From Planctomycetota bacterium (GTDB lineage Bacteria > Planctomycetota > OFTM77), in contig JAJDCO010000135.1 in the NCBI GenBank assembly GCA_029260795.1, positions 62,001 to 126,000 on the forward strand: a stretch of 64,000 bases of DNA, in the 5' to 3' direction. Below are positions 34,640-43,723 of this stretch, piece after piece (the stretch's first letter is position 1; each line of letters opens with the position of its first letter). The notes below the pieces were generated by a model. It was not told the origin of the DNA. It made no database searches and was given only the letters and a program-made list of their open reading frames with translations. The translations under genes were made by a program, and so were the position numbers.

Positions 34640-36322
34640 ATGGGCGCTCCAGCCCGGCCTCTGATCGTGCAGAGCGATCGCACGCTCCTCCTCGAGGTCG
34701 ATTCTCCCAACTTCACCGAGGTCCGAGACGGACTCGCGCGCTTCGCCGAGATCGAGAAGAGCCCGGAACATTTCCACACGTACCGGCTCTCCACGATCAG
34801 CTTGTGGAATGCCGCGGCCGCCGGGATGGCCTCCGACGAGGTGCTCGCCTTCCTCTCGAAGTTCGGCCGGTACGAGGTTCCGGAGAGCATCGCGACCGAG
34901 ATTCGAGAATCGATGGGGCGGTACGGCCGATTGCGCCTGGTGCGAGTGAATGGCTCCTTGATCCTCGAGGCCAGCGATGACGACCTGATGAGCCGGCTTC
35001 GACGGATCGGTTCGACCGTGCGTCTGCTCGAAGAGGAGCTGGACGCGCGACGCTCTCGGGTGGCCGATCGCCACCGTGGCGAGATCAAGCATGCGCTGAT
35101 CAAGATCGGATTCCCGGTCGAGGACCTGGCGGGCTATGTCGATGGCGCTCCGCTCGAGTTTTCGTTGGCCGAACGGCTTCCGTCGGGCGAGCCCTTTGCC
35201 CTTCGCCCTTATCAAAATGCGGCCCGCGAGGTCTTCCATGCCGGCGGCAGCGAAGCTGGGGGGACGGGAGTGGTGGTCCTTCCATGCGGAGCCGGAAAGA
35301 CCGTGGTCGGCATCGGCGTGATGGAATGCATCCGGATGCAGACCCTCATCCTGACGACGAACATCGTGGCGGTCCGTCAGTGGAAGCGCGAGCTGATCGA
35401 AAAGACCAGTCTCACCGAGGAGCAGGTGGGCGAGTACACGGGACGCCGGAAGGAGATCCGTCCGGTGACCGTGACGACCTACCAGATCTTGACCTACCGC
35501 CGGCGAAAGACGGAGGAGTTCACGCACTTCGGCCTCTTCGCGTCGAACGAGTGGGGCCTGGTCATCTATGACGAGGTTCATCTCTTGCCCGCGCCGGTGT
35601 TCCGCGTCACAGCCGAGATCCAGGCCCGACGCCGATTGGGGCTCACGGCCACTCTGGTGCGGGAAGACAACAAAGAAGACGAGGTCTTCAGCCTCATCGG
35701 ACCGAAGCGATATGCCGTCCCGTGGCGTGAGCTGGAACGCAACGGCTGGATCGCGTCGGCTCGCTGCGTCGAAGTTCGAGTGCCGCTGACCACGGACGAC
35801 GCCTTGCTCTACGCGAGCGCCGACCGCCGAAGTCAATTCCGGATCGCGTCGGAGAACCCGGCCAAGCTGGAGGTGATCCGACAGCTGCTCGATCGCCATG
35901 CTGAGGACTCGGTGCTGATCATCGGGCAGTATCTCCGGCAGCTGCGACAGCTGTCGCGCGCCTTGAAGGCTCCGGTGATCACGGGTCAGACTCCCGTGGC
36001 CGAGCGCGAGCGCCTCTATGCGTCCTTCCGTTGTGGTGAGATCCAAGTGCTGCTGGTCTCGAAGGTCGGCAACTTCGCCATCGACCTTCCGGACGCCAAC
36101 GTAGCGATTCAGGTGTCGGGAACATTCGGCTCGCGACAGGAGGAAGCCCAGCGCCTGGGTCGCATCCTGCGCCCGAAGTCGGAGAACAACACCGCGACGT
36201 TCTACACCCTCGTTTCGCGAGAGACGAAGGACCAGGAGTTCGGTACTCGACGTCAGCTGTTCCTCACTGAGCAAGGCTACAGCTACGAGATTCTCAACGC
36301 CGGGGACTTGGTCTACCTGTGA
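34640..36322 (+). CDS. bacterial XPB/Ssl2-type DNA helicase
   Basis: 560 residues from the ATG at 34640, which has GGAGGA 9-10 bases upstream; TTG codons at 34616 and 34619 are rejected. An N-terminal domain (about 1-150) resembles that of XPB. The superfamily 2 helicase core has motif I VLPCGAGKT (Lys220), motif II DEVH (311-314), motif III LGLTATLVRED, then motif V/VI LLVSKVGNFAIDLPDANVAI and EEAQRLGRILRPK. The RED motif of XPB is visible in LVREDNKEDEV. XPB helicases open DNA in repair or transcription. It is coupled to the next gene by GTGA and follows a UvrA-type gene, suggesting a repair unit. Confidence 0.92.
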   Translation: MGAPARPLIVQSDRTLLLEVDSPNFTEVRDGLARFAEIEKSPEHFHTYRLSTISLWNAAAAGMASDEVLAFLSKFGRYEVPESIATEIRESMGRYGRLRLVRVNGSLILEASDDDLMSRLRRIGSTVRLLEEELDARRSRVADRHRGEIKHALIKIGFPVEDLAGYVDGAPLEFSLAERLPSGEPFALRPYQNAAREVFHAGGSEAGGTGVVVLPCGAGKTVVGIGVMECIRMQTLILTTNIVAVRQWKRELIEKTSLTEEQVGEYTGRRKEIRPVTVTTYQILTYRRRKTEEFTHFGLFASNEWGLVIYDEVHLLPAPVFRVTAEIQARRRLGLTATLVREDNKEDEVFSLIGPKRYAVPWRELERNGWIASARCVEVRVPLTTDDALLYASADRRSQFRIASENPAKLEVIRQLLDRHAEDSVLIIGQYLRQLRQLSRALKAPVITGQTPVAERERLYASFRCGEIQVLLVSKVGNFAIDLPDANVAIQVSGTFGSRQEEAQRLGRILRPKSENNTATFYTLVSRETKDQEFGTRRQLFLTEQGYSYEILNAGDLVYL

Positions 36323-38331
36323 ATACGCCAGAGTCAAGCGAATCGACACCGACCAGCTTGGGTCGAGACTTGAGCTCGATCCTGAGTGGGCTTTCCCTCG
36401 AGCGCCTGCAGGAAGTGCACGGCTTCTGGTCCGGGGCAAAGGCGGCTCCACTCGGCGACCGAGACACACTGGCTGAGGAGCTGACCGTGTGGCTGGCCGA
36501 GCCACCGCGGATCCGTGAGCGGCTTCGCTCGCTCTCGAAGAAGCTGCATCAGCTCCTCAGCGCACTCCTGGCCTCACCACGAGAATCCGTCAGCCTCACG
36601 GAGCTGATCCAACGCAAGGAGCTCGGCTTCTTCGGCGACTACGAGCTGCGTACGGCTCTCAACGCGCTCGAGCAGCGGGCGCTGGCCGTCTCGTGGACGG
36701 GAGTCCATGGGGAGAGGCGCTTTGGCGTCCCTCGCGAGCTTCGGCGCCGAATTCACCAGCTGATCGGCAACGACCGGCGTCGTCTGGCAGTCGTTTTCTC
36801 GCTCTGGGGTGCCTGGCGCGAATCGCAGCGACTGCTCGGTCGCAGCCTGGGTGACCTCGCACTCGAAGAGTTCGAAGCCCTGAGAGCACCGACCGCCATC
36901 CAAGCCCGACTCGAGGGATTGACCGAGCCGCTCCGGAGCCTGGTACGCATCGCGATCGAGCAGTATGGCGGCTTGCTGCCCCGGGCGGCGCTCTTGGCGA
37001 AGGCACCGGCGACTGGCTGGCAAGGGCCAGGCTGGCGACAAGAGCTCGAGGCTTCGCAGCTCGGCACCGTCCACCGCCTCGAGCTCGGAGAGTCCGGCAT
37101 CAATCTGACCGACGAGACGCTCGTGATCTATGCCGAGGTCGTCTCGGCCACAGAGCGCTCGACGCAAGACATCGCCGGACCGTGGGAGGTTCGCGAGGCC
37201 GGAGTGGACATCCTCAGCGATCTATCGACCCTGCTCACCTTCATCGCCCAGGAGAACCCGCGGGTCACGGTGGGGGGCCAGCTCTACAAGAGCAGCCGGA
37301 ATCGGCTCCGCGAATCGCTGCAGGGTGGCGCGGACCTCGAGTTCTCACAATACTTCAGCGTGTTGTTCGGCTTCGTCCAAGAGGCGGGGCTCGTCGAGGC
37401 GAGCCCAGAGCGCTTGCTACGCTTGTCACCCAGAAGCCGCCAATGGGAGATCCAGAGCTTCCGGGAGAAGTTCGAAGGCCTGATCGATCACCTGATTCTC
37501 GAGCCCGAGTTCGGCGGTACCACCGTCCACCAACCCATCATGCGTCGCCTGCTCGTCAGCCGACTTCGAAAGCTACCCGTCGGACAGTGGTTCGACCCCA
37601 TGGTGTTGCCGTTCGTCGTGCGGAACGAGTACCTCTCGCGGCTAGACCGCAGTCGAGCCAAGGAGGAGTTCCGGGCCCGCTTCCAGAGCTTGCAGCATGT
37701 CGGTCTGGAGGATCTCCTCCAGATGGCGCGCAACCTCTTCGGCTGGTTGAAGAGCCGCCTCCAGCTCACGGGTTGGATCGACCTGGGTCGGACAGGCGGG
37801 CAGGTGCGCGCCGTGAGGCGAAGCAGTCTCGCCGGCGAGCTGGCTCAGCCGATCGTGGAAGATGGCACGCCAACCCGTTGCCTCTTGGTCAACCCGGATC
37901 ACGAGGTGGTCGTCTTTCCCGAAGGGTGCTCTCACGAGCTGATCTACCACCTCGACCGCTTCTGCGAGCCGCGGCAAAGCTCTCCCGTGCGTCTCTACAG
38001 AATCACGCGTGAGAGTGTGGCCAGCGGTGCTCAACGTGGTCTGTCCAGTCGTCGAATCCTGTCGCTCCTCGAAGAGCATAGCCGAGCTCCGCTCCCTCGC
38101 AACGTCGGGGTGCACGTTCTCGAGTGGGGCGAGCGGGTGCGGGTGCTCGCCATTCGTGACCTCCTTCTTTTGAAGGGGGAGCGAGAGGAGACGCTGGATC
38201 GGCTCTGTGATGATGACCAGATCCGGAGCTGGCTGCTCAAGCGACCGGCACCCACCGTCGCCGTCTTCGATCCTCGTGTCAGTAAGGCTCAGCTCACGAG
38301 CCGACTGCGAGAGCTCGGAATCGTGCCATGA
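36319..38331 (+). CDS. Helicase_C_3-type protein, XPB partner (Rv0862c-like)
   Basis: 670 residues. The GTG at 36319 overlaps the helicase stop. It has winged-helix-like parts (LHQLLSALLASPRESVSLTE) and helical segments, and a C-terminal domain (LLVNPDHEVVVFPEGCSHEL; LYRITRESVASGAQRGLSSR) that matches the Helicase_C_3 family found in Mycobacterium Rv0862c, encoded beside the XPB gene Rv0861c. No nuclease or ATPase motif was seen. The 4-base overlap suggests co-translation and probably a stable complex with XPB. Function in repair is inference from this conserved pairing. Confidence 0.75.
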   Translation: MNTPESSESTPTSLGRDLSSILSGLSLERLQEVHGFWSGAKAAPLGDRDTLAEELTVWLAEPPRIRERLRSLSKKLHQLLSALLASPRESVSLTELIQRKELGFFGDYELRTALNALEQRALAVSWTGVHGERRFGVPRELRRRIHQLIGNDRRRLAVVFSLWGAWRESQRLLGRSLGDLALEEFEALRAPTAIQARLEGLTEPLRSLVRIAIEQYGGLLPRAALLAKAPATGWQGPGWRQELEASQLGTVHRLELGESGINLTDETLVIYAEVVSATERSTQDIAGPWEVREAGVDILSDLSTLLTFIAQENPRVTVGGQLYKSSRNRLRESLQGGADLEFSQYFSVLFGFVQEAGLVEASPERLLRLSPRSRQWEIQSFREKFEGLIDHLILEPEFGGTTVHQPIMRRLLVSRLRKLPVGQWFDPMVLPFVVRNEYLSRLDRSRAKEEFRARFQSLQHVGLEDLLQMARNLFGWLKSRLQLTGWIDLGRTGGQVRAVRRSSLAGELAQPIVEDGTPTRCLLVNPDHEVVVFPEGCSHELIYHLDRFCEPRQSSPVRLYRITRESVASGAQRGLSSRRILSLLEEHSRAPLPRNVGVHVLEWGERVRVLAIRDLLLLKGEREETLDRLCDDDQIRSWLLKRPAPTVAVFDPRVSKAQLTSRLRELGIVP

Positions 38332-38969
38332 GCCGAGAAGTGTCTTGGAGCCGGCTGCTCATTACCGACGGATCGGCGGACTTCGAACGCGTGGCGGGCA
38401 TCGTCGAACAGGCACTGGATGCGGGTCTGGAGACGGTGATGCTGCGCGAGAAGGCGCTCGAGCCCAGGATTCGCCGTCGCTGGGTCGAGGAGCTCGTTCC
38501 ACGGGTTCATGAACGCGGCGGCCTCCTGATCGTCAGCGAGGACATCCACGCCGCTCGCCGGTCCGACGGAGTTCATCTCAGCTACCGATCGCCGTCAGTC
38601 CCCGCCGTGCGACGTGAGCTCGGCGACGCGGCTTGGATCGGTGTCTCGACCCACGATGAAGAAGAAGTTGCGCGCGCCTTCGAGGGGGGCGCCGACTACG
38701 TCACGTTCGGTCCGGTCTTCGCACCGAGCTCGAAGCCCGCCTTTCGTGCTCCGCACGGTATCGAGGCAACGGCCCGAGTCGTTCGCCAGTATCCGCGGCC
38801 GGTGTTTGCTCTCGGCGGGATCGACCTCGAGCGCGCTCAGGCACTCGTCCGAGCCGGAGTGTCTCGGATCGCGTTCATCGGTGCGGTCTTTTCGGCGGCC
38901 GACCCGAGTCTCGCCAGCCGAGAGCTGGCCCGCCCCTTGACTGCGGTGGCCCGGGAGGGCCAGTCGTGA
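38328..38969 (+). CDS. thiE: thiamine phosphate synthase / TenI family
   Basis: 213-residue TIM barrel. ThiE joins HMP-PP and thiazole phosphate; TenI is the related thiazole tautomerase. Motifs: TVMLREKALEPR, GLLIVSEDIHAARRSDGVHL, WIGVSTHDEEEVARAFEGGA, DYVTFGPVFAPSSKP and ALGGIDLERAQALVRAG. The LREK and GVHLSYRS variants look more like TenI, while GPVF with Ser-Lys looks like ThiE, so the exact activity is open. Coupled by ATGA to the preceding gene and by GTGA to the following one, with thiL nearby. Confidence 0.8.
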   Translation: MSREVSWSRLLITDGSADFERVAGIVEQALDAGLETVMLREKALEPRIRRRWVEELVPRVHERGGLLIVSEDIHAARRSDGVHLSYRSPSVPAVRRELGDAAWIGVSTHDEEEVARAFEGGADYVTFGPVFAPSSKPAFRAPHGIEATARVVRQYPRPVFALGGIDLERAQALVRAGVSRIAFIGAVFSAADPSLASRELARPLTAVAREGQS

Positions 38970-39472
38970 AAGGACGAGCTCGTGGGTATCGAGTCTTTCG
39001 GTGGGCGATCCTCATCACGCTCGCAGCCGCACTCTGGTACCTCACGCAGCGATTCACCTTCCCCGCTGTTCGTGACGAAGACGACTCGATGCTTCCCACT
39101 CTCAGCGCGGGAAAGCGCTATGTTTGCGAGCAGCTCAGCTGGTCCGGCCAGCCTCCGATCGAGGGAGATGTCGTCGCATTCCTCGCCCGACTCAGTGACG
39201 AAGAGCGGCCCGAAGTCGAGCTCCACTTCGCGAGGGTGGCCGGAGTACCCGGGGACCTGCTGGAAGAAGGCGATGGTGTGATCGTCGTGAACGGCAAGGC
39301 TTGGAAACATCATCGCTGGTCGGAGACGCTCGGTGCTGGCCCGATTCCGCAGGGGCGATTCCTCCTCTTGAACGACAACGAGATGTCGTCCGTGTCGGAC
39401 AGCCGACGCTTCGGCCTCGTCGACAGACGAGCCATCATTGCGCGGGTTTTTCCGCATGCTGAGCTCTTCTGA
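38966..39472 (+). CDS. signal peptidase I homologue lacking the catalytic lysine
   Basis: 168 residues. One N-terminal membrane helix (about 11-28). Box B is DSMLPTLSAGK, with the nucleophile Ser41. Box D reads HFARVAGVPGD; in active LepB the residue before Arg is the general-base Lys (KRVVGLPGD), and here it is Ala89. Box E is NDNEMSSVSDSRRFGLVDRR. It is short compared with E. coli LepB (324). Without the Lys it may be inactive, or use another base (His87 is two residues away, recalling His-type ER peptidases). GTG start overlaps the thiE stop. Confidence 0.78.
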   Translation: MKGRARGYRVFRWAILITLAAALWYLTQRFTFPAVRDEDDSMLPTLSAGKRYVCEQLSWSGQPPIEGDVVAFLARLSDEERPEVELHFARVAGVPGDLLEEGDGVIVVNGKAWKHHRWSETLGAGPIPQGRFLLLNDNEMSSVSDSRRFGLVDRRAIIARVFPHAELF

Positions 39473-39498
39473 GTTTCTTGTGTGGAGGTCGATGACCA

Positions 39499-40443
39499 AT
39501 GAGCGCTTTCGAAGCCCACGGAGAAGACGCTCTCGTCGAATGGCTGAAGCAGCGATTCGGGAGCGCCGATGGGCTGACACTCGGTATCGGTGACGACGCG
39601 GCCATCTGGTCCGTTCGAACGCCGACCGAGGTCGTCCTCACACACGATCAGGTCACCGAGTCCGTCCACTTCTTTCCGGGCGACGCTCCGGAGGCGATCG
39701 GATTCAAGGCCCTCGCTCGCAGCCTGTCCGACATCGCGGCGATGGGAGCCGAGCCCGTGACTGCGCTCGTCGGTCTCGCGATTCCCAGAAACCGCAGCCT
39801 GATCGACTGCCAGCGCCTCTTCATCGGCATGGAACCGCTCTTGGAGCGCTTCGAGTTGACGCTTGCGGGTGGCGACATCAATGCCGGTGCGAACGCACTC
39901 GTCATCGGGACGACCGTCATCGGACGATGCGTCACGCGACCGCTCCTTCGCTCGGATGCTCGCCCTGGGCACAGCCTGTTCGTGACCGGGCCGCTGGGTG
40001 GAAGCTCGTTGGGAAAGCACACGACCTTCGAGCCACGAATTCGTGAGGCCAATCACCTGGCTCGACATTACGAAGTGGGCGCCATGATCGACATCAGCGA
40101 CGGCTTGGCTCTCGATCTGCATCGCTTGACCGAGGCGTCCGGAGTGGGAGCCACGGTGCTCGCCGAGGCAGTTCCTCGCTCCGATGATGCTCATCGATTG
40201 GCCGGTCGCGACGGACGATCGGCACTCGAGCACGCGCTCGCCGACGGAGAGGACTTTGAGCTTCTCTTTACTTTGCCAGCGGAAGAGGCCCGTCGAATCG
40301 AGTGCGACCCTTCGCGGTGGTATCCCATCTATCGGATCGGTGGGATCGAAGCCGAGGCCGGATGCCGAATCCTCGGTGAGAATGGCCGTGCCGAGAGCCT
40401 CCCCCCGAGTGGATGGTGGCATCAGTTCGGAGAGAAGGGATGA
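39499..40443 (+). CDS. thiL: thiamine-monophosphate kinase
   Basis: 314 residues, the usual size. ThiL phosphorylates thiamine monophosphate to the diphosphate. Motifs: GIGDDAAIWSV, HDQVTESVHFFPGDAPEAIG, ARSLSDIAAMGAEPVTALVG, LAGGDINAGANALVIGTTVI and IDISDGLALDLHRL, then EHALADGEDFELLFTLP. The ATG at 39499 has GGAGG about 10 bases upstream. It overlaps tsaE by 4 bases and shares the operon with thiE. Confidence 0.94.
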   Translation: MSAFEAHGEDALVEWLKQRFGSADGLTLGIGDDAAIWSVRTPTEVVLTHDQVTESVHFFPGDAPEAIGFKALARSLSDIAAMGAEPVTALVGLAIPRNRSLIDCQRLFIGMEPLLERFELTLAGGDINAGANALVIGTTVIGRCVTRPLLRSDARPGHSLFVTGPLGGSSLGKHTTFEPRIREANHLARHYEVGAMIDISDGLALDLHRLTEASGVGATVLAEAVPRSDDAHRLAGRDGRSALEHALADGEDFELLFTLPAEEARRIECDPSRWYPIYRIGGIEAEAGCRILGENGRAESLPPSGWWHQFGEKG

Positions 40444-40928
40444 GAACCGAGAAGCTCTCGTGGGAGATCGTAACGCACGGGTCAGAACGAACTCGGGAGT
40501 TGGCGAGACAGCTCGGCTCTCTACTCGAGAGCGGCGACGTCTTGTCCTTGGACGGACCCCTCGGGGCCGGGAAGACTTGCTTCACTCAGGGGCTGGCTGC
40601 CGGGCTCGGAGTGCCGGATGCCGGGTACCTCTCCTCTCCGTCCTACACTCTGATGAACGAGTACACCGGGCGCCTGAGCCTTTACCATTTTGATGCTTAC
40701 TTCGCAGAAAAGGCTGAGTCTCTGTCGGAGGCCGGCGCGGATGACTATCTCTTCGGCTCAGGCGTCTGCGTGATCGAATGGGGAGAGCGCGTTGCCGAGC
40801 TCCTGCCCGAAGATCGCTGGTCGGTGCAGATCGAGATCCTCGGCATGGAGAAGCGGGGCTTTCGGATCGAAGGACCCCGAGATCGGTTGGAGCGACTCCG
40901 CGACCTGGCCGGCGTCGAGAGAGAGTGA
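40440..40928 (+). CDS. tsaE: tRNA t6A biosynthesis ATPase
   Basis: 162 residues from ATG 40440 (ATGA overlap with thiL; GGAG about 8 bases upstream). The Walker A loop is DGPLGAGKTCFTQGLAAGLG; SSPSYTLMNEYTG and LYHFDAYF follow, then CVIEWGERVAELLP, all typical of TsaE (YjeE). TsaE works with TsaB and TsaD to make N6-threonylcarbamoyl adenosine in tRNA. It is an essential protein in many bacteria. Confidence 0.94.
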   Translation: MRTEKLSWEIVTHGSERTRELARQLGSLLESGDVLSLDGPLGAGKTCFTQGLAAGLGVPDAGYLSSPSYTLMNEYTGRLSLYHFDAYFAEKAESLSEAGADDYLFGSGVCVIEWGERVAELLPEDRWSVQIEILGMEKRGFRIEGPRDRLERLRDLAGVERE

Positions 40929-40956
40929 TTGACGCAAAGGGCGGTCTCGCATTACT
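40929..40956 (+). promoter_or_regulatory. possible promoter before sigma factor gene
   Basis: TTGACG (40929-40934), a 16-base spacer and a weak -10 ATTACT (40951-40956), beginning right after the tsaE stop. The leader to the ATG at 41098 would be about 135 bases. The -10 matches consensus poorly. Confidence 0.35.
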
Positions 40957-41097
40957 TTGGAGGCCAACTCTCGAGTCCGAGCCGCGGTGGGTCTCGTCTT
41001 CCTGAGCCGAGGGCGACGATGAGTTGGGACGGGAGTCGCCGTGCTTTTTGTCCCGGGAGTGAACTCTTCTGAGTGATCCGCGTTGACCAAGGACGAA

Positions 41098-41715
41098 ATG
41101 GTGAGCCACGAGCAAGACATTCAGCTCATGCTGCGAGTCCGAGACGGCGACGTCGAGTCGTTTCGTCGCTTGGTCGACCAGTATCAGCAGCCGTTGCTCA
41201 ACTTCTTCTTCAAGATGACCTGGGATCATCAGGTTGCCGAAGACTGCGCCCAAGAGGTGTTTCTCAAGCTCTATCGGAGCCGGCGCCGGTATCAAGGAAC
41301 CGCGAAGTTCTCGACGTTTCTGTACCGAATCGCGAGGAACTGCCTCACCGACCATCACCGCCGACGAAGAGTGCGAGTGCAGCCGACCTCGCTCAACGAG
41401 ACACGAGTCGCTGGTGGTGGTGAGTACTCGCTCGGAGACTTGGTTCCCGGACATCAACCCGAGCCGCAGCAAGAGCTCGAAGGTCGCGAGCTGGCGGCGC
41501 GCCTGACCCGAGCCTTGGAGGCCTTGCCCGCCGAGCAACGCATCGTCTTCGTGATGAGCGAGAATCAGGGCCTGAAGTATGCGGAGATCGCCGAGATTCT
41601 CGAGATTCCGGTCGGCACCATCAAGTCGCGGATGTTCAACGCGATGGGTCGGCTCCGTCAGGCTCTGGATGCCGAATCGGAACGCAAGGTCCGCAAAGTG
41701 GGACCGAGCCGATGA
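41098..41715 (+). CDS. ECF-type RNA polymerase sigma factor
   Basis: 205 residues. Region 2: FRRLVDQYQQPLLNFFFKMT and VAEDCAQEVFLKLYRSRRRY, then KFSTFLYRIARNCLTDHHRR. Region 4: LEALPAEQRIVFVMSENQG and YAEIAEILEIPVGTIKSRMF. No extra domains, so it is a classical ECF factor. The ATG at 41098 has AAGGA just upstream; a TTG at 41083 is an alternative. Its stop overlaps the ATG of an anti-sigma/toroid fusion, which is very probably its regulator. Confidence 0.93.
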   Translation: MVSHEQDIQLMLRVRDGDVESFRRLVDQYQQPLLNFFFKMTWDHQVAEDCAQEVFLKLYRSRRRYQGTAKFSTFLYRIARNCLTDHHRRRRVRVQPTSLNETRVAGGGEYSLGDLVPGHQPEPQQELEGRELAARLTRALEALPAEQRIVFVMSENQGLKYAEIAEILEIPVGTIKSRMFNAMGRLRQALDAESERKVRKVGPSR

Positions 41716-43583
41716 GGAAGCACGGAGCCTCGAGGAGTGTGATGTGGGCGTGCGAGAGAATTCAGCGAGAGCTGCCGGAGTTTGTCCGACTCAGGCACCG
41801 CATGGATCCCGTCTCGATGCAGGCCGTCCGTCTGCATCTGGAAGCTTGTGAACCCTGTCGCGCCGAATGCCGCTCGATCGAGCGGGTGTTCGCGATCGCC
41901 GCCGGTCTCCCCAAGCTGGAGGCCCGTCCGAGCTTCGCCGCCGAGGTGGTCTCCCTCGCGGCCCCTCGCTTCGACATCGCAAGTGGCCTTCGGCAGGTCG
42001 GTCAGTTTCTCTCTCTGCCGTGGCATGCTCTGATTCGCGGCACTCGCCGAGTACCGATCACCGGCCGCGCACTGATGGCATCGATCGTCGTCCACGCGTT
42101 GCTTTGGACGCTCTTGGCGAGCGCCGTGTGGATGAGCGTCGATCCGCCAGCGCGACGAATGGCAGAGGGTCGAATCACGACGGTCGACTTCGATCAATTC
42201 GTTCCTTCATCGCCAGAGCTGCTGGCGGGTCGATCCGAGCCGGAAGCTCGTCCCCGGCGGACGATCCGAGAGCTGGATCGGCCGCCCTACGAGGAGCCCG
42301 AGAGCTGGAGCTCGACCGGTGCTCGATCGGACGACGGCTTGAGCGGGTCGATCTGGCACGATGGCCCCGAGGCTCGCGAGACGGCTCGCCTCGCCATCCT
42401 CGATCAGAACCGATTGAAGCTCGCCCAAGTCCGTCGTCTGGCTCGGCAGGAGTCGAAGAGCCGTCAGGCGCTCCTCGTGAGTTCGGGCTTGGCCCCCGAG
42501 CTGGTCGGTGTGATCGATTCCAGCCTGAGTTGGCTCGCGGATCGACAACGCCCCACGGGTCGTTGGGAAGCGCCACTCGATGTCCGCCACCTCGATGTCG
42601 GCGTCAGCGCTCTGGCGCTCATGGCTTTCCTGGGTGAGGGGCACACTGAGGATTCCGGCGAGTACTCCGCCATCGTGGCGCGCGGAATCGAGTTCCTGTT
42701 GTCTTCTCAGGTGCCTCCCGGGAAGTCCGACACGGGCCGTTTCGTCAGCCAAGGCGAAAGCGCTGAGCAGCCGTTGACGGCCGGAGCGTTTCTCTACAAT
42801 CACTGCTTGGCCGCCTCGGCTTTGCTCGAGCACTACCAGCTCACCGGCCGCCACCGTGAGCCCGTTCGAGCCGCACTCCAATACTTGTTGGACGTCCAGA
42901 CCGATCGTGGCGGTTGGCGCCATACCTACCGAGCCTACTCCGATGACAGCTCGGTGACGGGTTGGGCCTTGCGGGTCTTGGGAGCCTCCGAAGAGCTCGG
43001 GTTCGCGGAAGAGATCGAGGGGCTCAAGAGCTCGCTCCAGTCAGGCTTTGCTCGCCTTCGTCAGCTCACTGACATCGATGGAGTAGTCGGGTATCGCACT
43101 CTACCGAGTCAGCGTCGGGACCTGCCAATGACGGTGATCGCTTCGACGGCTCAGCTCCAGAGCCGCTTTGCCCGGCTCGCATCGACGGATGACAAGATCC
43201 GATCGGCCCAGAGTCGGCTGCTGCAATCGCATCCTCCGACACGTCAGTGGCGCACCGCGGCAACGGAGCTCGGCACCTCCGGCAGCGCGACTTTCGAAAA
43301 CCGAATCGCCCCCGATCTCTTCTATCTTTACTTCGGGACGCTCTACTTCCGTGAGCAGGGAGGGGCCGACTGGGACAGCTGGAGTGAGGCACTCCACACG
43401 ACGCTGCTCGAAGGGTCGACGGCCGGCCAGCCCGAGACGGGGCGTTGTGAGTACTGGGATCGCTACTTCGCCAGCGGCGGCTACGTCTACACCACCGCAC
43501 TTCGGATCCTGATCGTCCAAGCCTTCGCGGGACATTCTCCGATCCCTCGTCGCGCGGGTTTCGGCACGCCGACTGCCGAGTAG
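41712..43583 (+). CDS. zinc-finger anti-sigma domain fused to alpha/alpha-toroid domain
   Basis: 623 residues, coupled to the sigma gene by ATGA. The N-terminal ZAS-type finger has His42-x3-Cys46-x2-Cys49 in VRLHLEACEPCR. One membrane helix lies at about 121-140 (MASIVVHALLWTLLASAVW). A linker leads to repeats like those of squalene/terpene cyclases and prenyltransferase beta subunits: SLSWLADRQRPTGRWEAP, DVGVSALALMAFLGEGH, ALQYLLDVQTDRGGWRHT and SVTGWALRVLGASEELG. No DxDD or DCTAE cyclase motif was seen, so catalysis is doubtful. The toroid would lie outside the cytoplasm and may sense a ligand. Confidence 0.82.
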   Translation: MRKHGASRSVMWACERIQRELPEFVRLRHRMDPVSMQAVRLHLEACEPCRAECRSIERVFAIAAGLPKLEARPSFAAEVVSLAAPRFDIASGLRQVGQFLSLPWHALIRGTRRVPITGRALMASIVVHALLWTLLASAVWMSVDPPARRMAEGRITTVDFDQFVPSSPELLAGRSEPEARPRRTIRELDRPPYEEPESWSSTGARSDDGLSGSIWHDGPEARETARLAILDQNRLKLAQVRRLARQESKSRQALLVSSGLAPELVGVIDSSLSWLADRQRPTGRWEAPLDVRHLDVGVSALALMAFLGEGHTEDSGEYSAIVARGIEFLLSSQVPPGKSDTGRFVSQGESAEQPLTAGAFLYNHCLAASALLEHYQLTGRHREPVRAALQYLLDVQTDRGGWRHTYRAYSDDSSVTGWALRVLGASEELGFAEEIEGLKSSLQSGFARLRQLTDIDGVVGYRTLPSQRRDLPMTVIASTAQLQSRFARLASTDDKIRSAQSRLLQSHPPTRQWRTAATELGTSGSATFENRIAPDLFYLYFGTLYFREQGGADWDSWSEALHTTLLEGSTAGQPETGRCEYWDRYFASGGYVYTTALRILIVQAFAGHSPIPRRAGFGTPTAE

Positions 43584-43723
43584 GGCGAGCGCATCAGGGA
43601 TTCATTCTCCGTGATCAGGACGTTGCCTGGCGCCCGAACGCTTCGAACGGGTAGAATCGCCACCTTCACGATCACCGCCAGTAAGGGCGGATAGGACTTG
43701 GCCACCCTTCACGGGGACCGAAG

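Noticed and set aside
34589..36505. A 638-codon minus-strand open frame opposite the XPB gene
   Set aside because: No family motif; the plus strand has all XPB helicase motifs.
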